Positions 56,467-64,000 of a stretch of DNA of 64,000 bases are shown here, in pieces; within the stretch, counting starts at the first letter, position 1, and every line of letters starts with the position of its first letter. The notes under the pieces are model-generated. The model saw only the letters and a program-made list of their open reading frames with translations, did no database searches and was not told the DNA's origin. The position numbers and the translations under genes were made by a program. This DNA is from Perilla frutescens. Its lineage: Eukaryota; Streptophyta; Magnoliopsida; Lamiales; Lamiaceae. Location of the stretch: positions 25,627,501 to 25,691,500 of the forward strand of contig BRKX01000015.1 of assembly GCA_026008535.1 (NCBI GenBank), read 5' to 3'.

Positions 56467-58852
56467 TGTTCGTCCCGGGACGAGTCAGACTCAGCTTCGA
56501 GGAGGAGGGGTGAATAAACTGATTACAAAACTGAACTTAGATGCGAAATATTCAGGGCCCGTTTTGACTCGCAAATATTATTCGTGCTATGTAGAGATCA
56601 ATTGAGAAGATCTGCTAGCTCGGAGTGCTATGTGTGCTTATAGTGTGCAGTTAAAAACATACAACTGAACTGAAATTTAAAGCAGAGCACACAAGCAGTT
56701 TATAGAGGTTTGAAGCTCAACTTCTACATCCCCTCTTCCTTCCGTAGAAGGGCAATTCACTATGCAAGTGTAAAGTTCCTTTATTACAGTTACACAGTGA
56801 AGACAGTTGCTATCCCGAAAGCTGCACTCTTAACTTCCTCAGTCGGTAGGTCGATAGCTCACACTTGCGATCCCCAACTGCTTGCTGGAGAGATAAGGTG
56901 CTATTGCCCGTATTTTCATAATTTTAGATCTCGTTCGATCTTCAAAAGTACAGTCTTGAAACTGGTATCAACTGGGTTGCTCCTTTGCGTGTCTGCGTCT
57001 GAGCTGGGGTAGTTGATCAATTAGGCACGGTGACACTGAGAGAACAGCTCTGGCTGGAAATCTTCAACAGCTAGCTCGAAGAGCGTTAAGGCTCATTCTC
57101 ATCAGTTGGAACTTATGATTTTATGAGTTCTTTGAGCGTGAGGCTTTAGTGCTTCGGCGAACGTCTTCGCAGAAAGACTTAACTAAAGTGCTCTCCAAAT
57201 TCTCAAAAGACCCACGGTCCTCTCTGGAGTAGCTCACTTTTTAAAGATAGGTGAGTTGGTGACCGCTGGTGATCACTGTTGGATCATAAATGATAAAGCC
57301 AGTTGCAAGGCTTTCATTTAATGGGGCCGTTAGGCTGCCATTGCTCTTCTGACAAGCTTTTGCTTCAAGATCTCGGTTGCATTAACTTCAAGATCTTCTT
57401 TGGCTTATCTAAATTTCAGTTGCGGCTCCCTTCTTGATCTTCAGTTCTGAGCTTTGTCTGGCAGCTAGAATCTTTAGTTTTTTTGTCTGTCAGTTCTGCG
57501 TGTCCCTTGGCAGTTTGGAAAGCTTCAGTTGAGATCATCTTCAGATTGCATTTCTGGGCTTGGGCTTGATGCCTTCTGAGTTCCAGTTTGCTTCTGCTTC
57601 AGCTGGCAGTTTGAACCAGTGTTCTTTAGCTGGTATTTTGGACTTGTGTCCCTTCAGCTTGAACTTTCATGGACTGGTCTTCAGTTCGGTTGCTGGCGCT
57701 TTATCAGTTGGACTTCAAAACTGATGCGTCTTCAGTAGGTGTTCTTCGAACTGGTGCTTCATCAGCTAGAACTTCATTCTTCAGCTGGTATTCTTTGAGC
57801 TAGTATTTTTTATCAGTTTGTACCTTAGTCTTCTCTTCAGTTGGTATGTTCCTTCAACTGGAGTATCCTAAGCTGGTATTTCCTTCAGCATGGATCTTTA
57901 GACTTGGTACATTTTTTCAGCTGGAATATCTTGAGCTGTTATTTTCTTCAGCTCATGATTGTCCTCTCTTCGGCTGGCAGTCTTCATCAGTTGATGTCAT
58001 CGTGGACTGGTATGTTCATCAATTCAAATGGATGTGCTCTTCAACTGGTATTTCTTCAGTCGGGAATGATCTAGAACTGGTATGTCCCTTAGTTCTTCTC
58101 TTTCAGCTGGTATTCCCTTCAGCTAGGATCTTCCTTTGACTGGAACATTTCTTCAGCCGGTATTAGACTAGAACTGGTATGTGCTTCAATTCTCTTCAGT
58201 TGGGCTTCCCTTCAGCTGGTGGCGGCCTAGAACTGGTATGTGCTTCAGTTCTCTTCAATTGGAATATCTCTTCAGCTGGTGGCTGCCTAGAACTAGTATG
58301 TGCTTCAGTTCTCTTCAGCTGTAACATCTCTTCAGCTGGTGCCGGCCTTGAACTGGTATGTCCATCAATTCATCACTTTAGCTGGAACATCTCTTCAGCT
58401 GGTGTCGACCTTAAACTGGTATGTCCATCAGTTCATCACTTCAGCTGGAACATCTCTTCAGCTGGTGTCGGCCTTGAATTGGTATGTCCATCAGTTCATC
58501 ACTTCAGCTGGAACATCTCTTCAGCTGGTGTCATCCTTGAACTGGTATGTTCATCAGTTCATCACTGTAGACTGGTGGTAGTTGGTACCTTCTCTCTCGG
58601 GTACCTACAACTTCCAGTTTGCCTTGCTAATTGTTCTAGCAAGCTACAGTCTTCTTTTTTTCTCTATTCTTCTCTCCCCTTCCACAAAAATTGATCATAT
58701 ATGTTGGCTTTGACAACTTTGACTCTGTATGATCATCTTTAGTTTTCTGCTTGATTTCTTTTTAGTTCTTTCAAGGCTCTTTTTATATTTTGACATATTC
58801 TGACATCTTATCAAAACCCTTGTAAGAAAAACCTTGATAGTTTTTCCTAATA
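56467..58852 (-). mobile_element. Solo Sirevirus LTR C nested in element B (2,386 bp)
   Basis: The reverse complement starts TATTAGGAAAAACTATCAAG and ends TCCCGGGACGAACA, matching the A/B LTR family in order but with an expanded minisatellite. GGTTT flanks both sides. There is no PBS or polypurine tract next to it, so it is a solo LTR and not an end of B. Positive-strand ORFs in it (57841-58139, 58179-58694) are products of the repeat. Confidence 0.87.
58150..58570 (-). repeat. About 60-bp tandem repeats inside LTR C
   Basis: Seven units on the plus strand of the type GAACTGGTATGTCCATCAG + TTCATCACTTCAGCTGG + AACATCTCTTCAGCTGG, successive units starting about 60 bp apart. Each unit carries two or three CAGCTG palindromes. 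It is the expanded form of the CAGCTGAAG minisatellite of element A. Confidence 0.85.
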
Positions 58853-58857
58853 GGTTT
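58853..58857. repeat. Target-site duplication GGTTT, right copy
   Basis: Identical to 56462-56466. Confidence 0.85.
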
Positions 58858-60010
58858 GAAGAAGAGCTTGAAGCGGATCTTGTTGACAAGTAAATCATTG
58901 GGAGCCAATCTCTTCTGCAGAGGACTTTTCTGATGCAAGGATTAATAACAATTTTAGCTTCAATGATATGACTAACACGATTTGTGAACCCAACCAACTC
59001 AGTGTAGGTTCTAGTCTTCAAATCGATCCTCCCTCGGAAAACTTGCTCTTGAAGTTGATTAAAGATATAAGATGCCCAGTCGGCTTGGCACCCAAAATAT
59101 AAAGCTGCCCTTGTTCAACTAACTTTGCTTGCTCCTCAGTTTGAAGCTGAATTGATAGTGTGGTTGGAGAAGTGATTGGAACTACAACAAATTTCTCTAG
59201 CTGTTCAGTTTGAGACTGAGCTGATGACTCAGTTGCAGGAGTAATTGGAACTTCAACAGGCTTCTCCGGCTGAACTGATGAGTCAGTTGTGGGAGCATTT
59301 GGAACTTCTGCAGGCTTCTCCAACTGAACTAATAAGTCAGTTGTGGGAGTGGTTGGGACTTCAGTTCTGGTTGCATCTTCATGACTGGTTGGCTTGTCTG
59401 GCAGCTGAACTAATTCATCATCGTGATAATCTGGTGATTCCGGGATTATTTCAATCTCTTCTTAAGCTCGAGGTATAGGTGCCACGAATTCAAGTTATCT
59501 AGCAACTGTCTACACTATCTCTTGTCTTGAACTGGAGGCTTCTTCATTCTGCTATGCTTCTCTTTGCTCATGTTCCTGCCACGGTTGTAGTTGTTGTTGT
59601 TTTTGTGCTTGTAGCTGATTGTATATCCATTGTTGTTGCACTTGGATATGCTGCCATTGTTGTTGGTGAAGTTTTTCTCTTAGAAGTAATGGTTTTATTC
59701 TTTTGAGAGTGGCTACTTCTCTTATTACCTTTTGAATTGAACCATCTGCAGGATTCAAATAATTTTTCTGAATACCTATGTGTTTCCTTATTGTGTCAAT
59801 GGGAAATTGCCCTGCAGGTTCTTTACTTGTCCAGGACAAGCACCAACATTCTTCTCTTCTCCAGAAGCTCATTCCATGATACGCAAGTAACAACGAGCCA
59901 TCTAACTCATCCTCAACTTGGAATAATAACAAAAATCGGTAGAACAAAAATTATTCTCTTCCAAGAAATGAGCCATCTAACTCATCCTCAACTTGGTAAG
60001 CATGTCTAGT
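58858..60010 (-). pseudogene. Sirevirus B accessory ORFs, module-2- and module-3-like parts
   Basis: Minus-strand text 59021-58858 (ELVGFTNRVSHIIEAKIVI and WLPMIYLSTR) aligns with module 3 of A (LAFLNRISMIICDQIQVL, YLPTIFIKRR). Further upstream, 59947-59552 (131 codons) has AYHGMSFWRREE, which aligns with FHGMSFW of module 2, and a Gln-rich stretch. 59323-59018 is a Pro/Val/Glu-rich segment with repeated VPITxxTESS-type text. A 73-bp partial duplication lies at 59897-59996. The order is module 2 then module 3 as in A. To the right the identity fades near 60.0-60.1 kb; the gag-pol part of B is not seen. Confidence 0.65.
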
Positions 60011-62640
60011 TATATTAAACTCACGCTCACTTGGAAAAAGAACAAAAATCGGCAGAAATCTAATCATGTAGTAATGTGCCCACATGGCCTCATGAGTATT
60101 TAAGTGTTCTTTAAACTTTCATCTTTAGTTCAAATTCTGGAATATAGATCTAGCTACTCATACTATAAAGAATTATAAAGACATAAAATAAAGACATGAT
60201 AAATAAGAAAAACTTACTGGAATTGAATAAAAACTCGTCCAACACCAACGATGAACAACAACAACATTAAATGTAAATTCTAATCACTGTGGGCATAAGG
60301 CCCCAAATTGTCTTGATGTCAGAGCATCGTTAAAACTAAACTAATTGTGAAAATAAAAGTGCAGAAATAATATGGTACGAAGTGTCCCCTTTACTAACAA
60401 TCAAACCAGTATTTAAAAGAGTATAAAGATCAATTAAAATCCCCCAAAAATGAGGGGTCTTCAATATCTACCGGATTCACTATGCTCTACTGGAATCTGT
60501 CTGGATAAGGAAACTTCCTTATCTGTTGGATCTCCTATGCCCGCTGGACTCTGACTGGATAAGGAAACTTTCTTATGTGGTAGATCTCTTATGCCCGCTG
60601 GACTATGACTGGATAAGGAAACTTCTTTAGGTGGTTGAATAAATCCTGATATTTTAGGAATGTCATCCTTATCTTCCAAATTGCTGCCCAAGAGTCCACC
60701 TACGAACAACCATTCCTTCTTCTATTCAGATTTTGAAATCAATCAAGTTTCAACGCCAACTTTATCTTCTTTCAACAGAATCCCGCTTTTTCCGTGAATG
60801 ACCTCTTCACTACCTCCTCTGAATCTGCATGAGTACTGTGGGCACAACATCATCTGATTATCTTGATATGCTCATTTCATTGATTTTAGTTAAATTGAAG
60901 ACTGAAATGCCTCGTTCGCCAGATTTCACTCCTGTTATGCCCAAACCACTTTTCTGGTTCTTTTCCAACACAAAGACACTAAAAAGGACATTTATAGTGA
61001 CTAAAATACCAAGAAACATACGAAATAAATGGACTTATCACACCCACACATTTTAGTGATGATTGTCCTCAAGCATGGGGTACGAAGAACCCAGAAAAAG
61101 GAAAACAAAAGGGAAATGAAAAGAAACAGACACGAAAGAAACAAAACATGCAACATGTTAATCCGTGTGGGCACAACATTTGAACAACCAAACTTTTCCA
61201 ATTAATTGCGTAATCAGTATGCCCTAGCCAGTCGAAATTGAATTGAGCATAAAGGTCCTCAGTGTTTACACTCAAATTGATCACTCCATACTTATTCATT
61301 CCATAAGCTTGCTAGTGCTCTTTCTTCAATTTCATTAAGTGAAAAAAATGCATAAGTATCAAAAGGACTTTTATGGGCAGTAATGGGGCTTTAGGTACGG
61401 TGGGGTTCTTTAGGTACCGAGCTAAAACTCTCAAGAGCGTTCAATGGACATACCGCAATTTTTTCTTACTTCCTCATACCCTCATTCACTGTTCAGATTA
61501 CGAATTTTTCGTTAGTGTGGGCATTTTAAACATTCAGACTAGCTAGATGGAACTTTTTATTTTTCTCTCTTTTTTTTGTAATTATATTTTTCTTTTTTTT
61601 CATTCCCCCTATCTTTCTTCTTGCATTTTCATTTCTTCAAAACCGTCTAGAGACTCCTTCTACTTCTGGTTTTTGTAATGCCCTGGCTTAATATAGTGAG
61701 ATATATCAACAGAAATTTTAGGGCATTTTATTGGCTCAAAAGGGCTGCAAAGCTGTGTCAAAGGTTGGTTTTTATTTGGCTTAGTGGGCTCAAGCAAGAA
61801 AATGCCTAAATCATCTACACATGCACTTCAAACTTTCTAATTTTAAAGTAGAGCAAAAGCAAGTTCTAGAAATCCTAAGCATAGAATGTATACACATGAA
61901 AAGAGAATGCTATAAAATAGGCATAACAACACATGCTCAAATGTTACCAGGTTAATGCTTAATTCATTCATCATCCCCGCTTTTAGTGTGGGCATGCTGA
62001 CTCGATTAGCAATTTTATTAACATTCAAAAACCAGAAACTAGTGCTCCCCCAAATCTTAACAGATAGCATGCTGACTCAAACGACCCACCAACACACTTT
62101 GCACGAGGCAAAGTGTTCAAACAGACTCAATAACAAAAGACAACAATCCAAATGCCCCCAGCCACACACTTTGCTTGAGGCAAAGTGGGTAGAATTAGGG
62201 CGACACCTAAAAAAATGAAAATAAAAATAACATAAAAACCCAAAGAAAAGGAATTGAACCAGGTTAGTTCGGGGTAGATGCTGGGTAAGTGAAACCAACA
62301 TATTTGAAATATGTAGTGAGGGTTTTCTCAATCTACCTAAGGAGGGTATCAACAGTTTGATGTAGGGCATTCTCAACGCTTTCCAATCTCTTCATGGTTA
62401 TTCTGGTTGGATTCTCTTCTTGTTGTGCCCTTCCTCTTGGTGTCTTCCTGCTTGTTCATGTAGCAGATGGAAAGAAAATGCTTGAAGGGTCTGCCCTCGG
62501 CACAAAAGAAACAGGGTTGTCCTCTCCATCCTTAACCATATCTTGCATTTTTTTTTCAGACAGATAATAGAAAACTCTCCTAGTCTAGTTTGATAAATCA
62601 GAAAAACACTTATTGAAATTACTAAAATAAATAAATAAAT
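60011..62640 (-). other. Non-coding 3' region of antisense gypsy element D
   Basis: No supported gene. GTGGGCACAACAT-type phrases recur (about 60290, 60838, 61166, 62683; variants at 61517 and 61986), as expected in the long region between integrase and LTR of Athila/Tat-like elements. Similar CCACACACTTTGC/CACACTTTGCTTGAGGCAAAGTG units occur at 62091-62190. No LTR of D was identified. Confidence 0.4.
60482..60645 (-). repeat. Three tandem units of about 57-60 bp
   Basis: GGATAAGGAAACTT followed by GGATCTCCTATGCCCGCTGG-type text recurs near 60500, 60559 and 60612. On the minus strand it would encode KEVSLSSHSPAG-type repeats in an 82-codon ORF, but nothing else supports a gene. Confidence 0.7.
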
Positions 62641-63367
62641 TAAAAACCTGGGTTGCCTCCCAGTAACGCCCTAGTTACTGTCGTGGGCACAACATCTTCT
62701 AATTCAGATATAGATGGGCTCCACGAACCAGACCACTATGACATCCTGGTCTGCGTGCCCAAGGTAAGGTTTCAGTCTGTGGTCATTAACCTTGAAATGC
62801 CCTCCAGTATCTGGATTCTTTAGCTCAACTGCTCTATTTGGGTATTCCGCGTACACTTCAAATGGACCAACCCAATTGGTTTTCAGATTCCCTCCTATAA
62901 GGTTGAACCTCGAATGGTACAAAAGAACATGTTGTCTCGGAGTGAATCTCTTTCTTCTTGTCACTTAATCATGGAGCTTCTTCATTTTTTCCTTGTAAAG
63001 GAAAGCATTATTATAGGCTTCCATCCTCATCTCTTTCAGTTCTTGAATCTGAAATTTTCTGGCATACCATGTTGCATCCTTAAGCATGTTCAGTCTTTGG
63101 AGTGCCCATCGTGCCTTGTGTTCCAGCTCTATTGGCAGATGGCAGCATTTTCCAAACAGCATCCTATATGGGGACATCCCGATTGGAGTTTTGAAAGTAG
63201 TTCTGTATGCCCACAGGGCATCATCCAGATGTTGACTCCAATCATTTTGACTTAGGTTAACTACCTTCCCAAGAATGGCTTTAATTTCTCGATTTAAGAC
63301 TTCAGCTTGGTCATTCGCCTATGGGTGATAGGCTATTGTAACTCGATGGTTCACCCCATATTTCTTC
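62641..63367 (-). pseudogene. Gypsy element D integrase (Athila/Tat-like), 3' part
   Basis: Minus-strand text from 63367 down shows late integrase motifs: LDDALWAYRTTFKTPIGMSP near 63230, FGKCCHLPIELEHKARWAL near 63145 and FQIQELKEMRMEAYNNA near 63040. The C-terminal domain is in the ORF 62964-62704, with RFTPRQHVLLYHSRFNLIGG and LKTNWVGPFEVYAEYPNRAV. A stop near 62966 separates the parts. The CCTCCCAGTAACGCC phrase at about 62655 is the counterpart of the one in element E. The N-terminal part is absent: a TRIM begins at 63368. Confidence 0.85.
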
Positions 63368-63874
63368 TGTAACGCCCCAGGCCCACGGAGGTGGGGCCCA
63401 GTAATGAAATGATGGCACAACAGGCCCTCTAGCAACTACTTGGCATCCGTCCTCGCATTGCTAAAATGGTTAACCCAAGTTGCTAGAGAGTCCATTAAGC
63501 CCACTTATATACTTATCAAACTTTCATTCTCCCACCGATGTGGGACATTACATTCTCCCCCCGTTGGAGACACGACGTCCTCATCGTGCTCCTTCATCTG
63601 TAGGACCGTCCCCCGGGGTCCGGTTTGAGCACACCTGGACTAGCTTCAGGGCCCGGTCGAGCGCATCCGGGGTCAGCTCTGATGCCATTTGTAATGTCCC
63701 AGGCCCACGGGGGTGGGGCCCAGTAACAAAATGATGGCACAACGGGCCCTCTAGCAACTACTTGGCATTCGTCCTCGCATTGCCAAAATAGTTAACCCAA
63801 GTTGCTAGAGAGTCCATTAAGCCCACTTATATACTTATCAAACTTTCATTCTCTCACCGATGTGGGACATTACA
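63368..63874 (-). mobile_element. TRIM: miniature LTR retrotransposon, 185-bp LTRs
   Basis: Two 185-bp LTRs (63368-63552, 63690-63874) start TGTAAYG and end GGGACATTACA and differ at about ten positions. The 137-bp internal part has no coding capacity. On the minus strand the primer site TGGCATCAGAGC (63676-63687) follows the 63690-63874 LTR, and a polypurine tract CGGGGGGAGAA precedes the other, so orientation is minus. Flanking pentamers differ (TCTTC, GATGA), so there is no target-site duplication. Confidence 0.9.
63676..63687 (-). other. Primer-binding site of the TRIM, tRNA-Met type
   Basis: TGGCATCAGAGC on the minus strand, 2 bp after the 5' LTR; one base differs from the common TGGTATCAGAGC. 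Confidence 0.8.
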
Positions 63875-63948
63875 GATGATCAATTCGTGATAGTCTTTGA
63901 TCCCGGAGATTCAAATACGAGGACAAAATCTTTTCAAGAGGAGGGGAA
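63875..63948 (+). pseudogene. Chromovirus (Ty3/gypsy) pol end and polypurine tract
   Basis: The text with GATTCAAATACGAGGACAAAATC and then TTTTCAAGAGGAGGGGAA resembles the very end of pol and the polypurine tract of Tekay/Del-like chromoviruses, where GATTCGAGGACGAATC is usual. Only about 75 bp remain. Confidence 0.6.
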
Positions 63949-64000
63949 TGATACGTCCACGACAAGCCTTGATGAACCTAACCCGGAGCTGCAAATACGT
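63949..64000 (+). repeat. Start of a chromovirus 3' LTR, continues beyond window
   Basis: TGATACGTCCACGAC follows the polypurine tract; an LTR starting with TG is expected here. The rest is outside the window. Confidence 0.5.

Noticed and set aside
58179..58694. 171-codon plus-strand ORF with repeated SSAGxxLELVCPS text
   Set aside because: It is the translation of the 60-bp minisatellite inside solo LTR C; no similar protein frame is kept in the A or B LTRs.
56467..58852. LTR C as the 5' LTR of element B
   Set aside because: No primer-binding site adjoins it, and it is bracketed by its own GGTTT duplication, so it is a later solo LTR insertion.

Overview
The window is nuclear DNA of a flowering plant, a eudicot. 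It has GT-AG introns, A+T-rich intergenic DNA with many microsatellites, Stowaway-type MITEs and dense nests of LTR retrotransposons. One MADS-box gene looks closest, from memory of that family, to Antirrhinum SQUAMOSA, so an asterid of the order Lamiales is my best guess. That placement is an inference.

Layout. (1) 1-13.2 kb is a retrotransposon nest: a decayed Ty1/copia element with its 3' LTR, an antisense Athila/Tat-like gypsy element whose integrase is split by a solo copia LTR with a perfect target-site duplication, and a 2.1-kb solo LTR. (2) 13.2-33 kb is the gene-bearing island: a Mutator-like non-autonomous element, a RING-H2 E3 ligase gene (+), and convergent to it an eight-exon AP1/SQUA-type MADS-box gene (-). 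Further right lie a second Mutator-like element, Stowaway and other MITEs, a tandem array of about 248-bp units, and a nonsense-riddled DUF1985-like gene. (3) 33.9-60 kb is a Sirevirus-type nest. A structurally complete 19.9-kb element (A, +) sits inside the env-like region of an antisense relative (B, -). A itself carries a solo LTR of the first copia family, and B carries another solo LTR (C). Four insertions in the window's nests (A, C and two solo LTRs of the first copia family) have exact 5-bp target duplications. (4) 60-64 kb holds another antisense Athila/Tat-like element (D), a 507-bp TRIM with both LTRs, and the pol/PPT/LTR junction of a chromovirus.

Only the RING gene and the AP1-like gene appear to be intact host genes. 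They are transcribed toward each other with under 500 bp between stop codons. All retroelement reading frames seen are broken by stops or frameshifts.

Most interesting: Sirevirus A carries three consecutive, diverged versions of one accessory (env-like) reading frame downstream of pol, and antisense relative B shows the same arrangement. Also, in two unrelated copia families the LTR TATA box lies at the centre of an inverted repeat whose paired bases differ between copies while pairing is kept.
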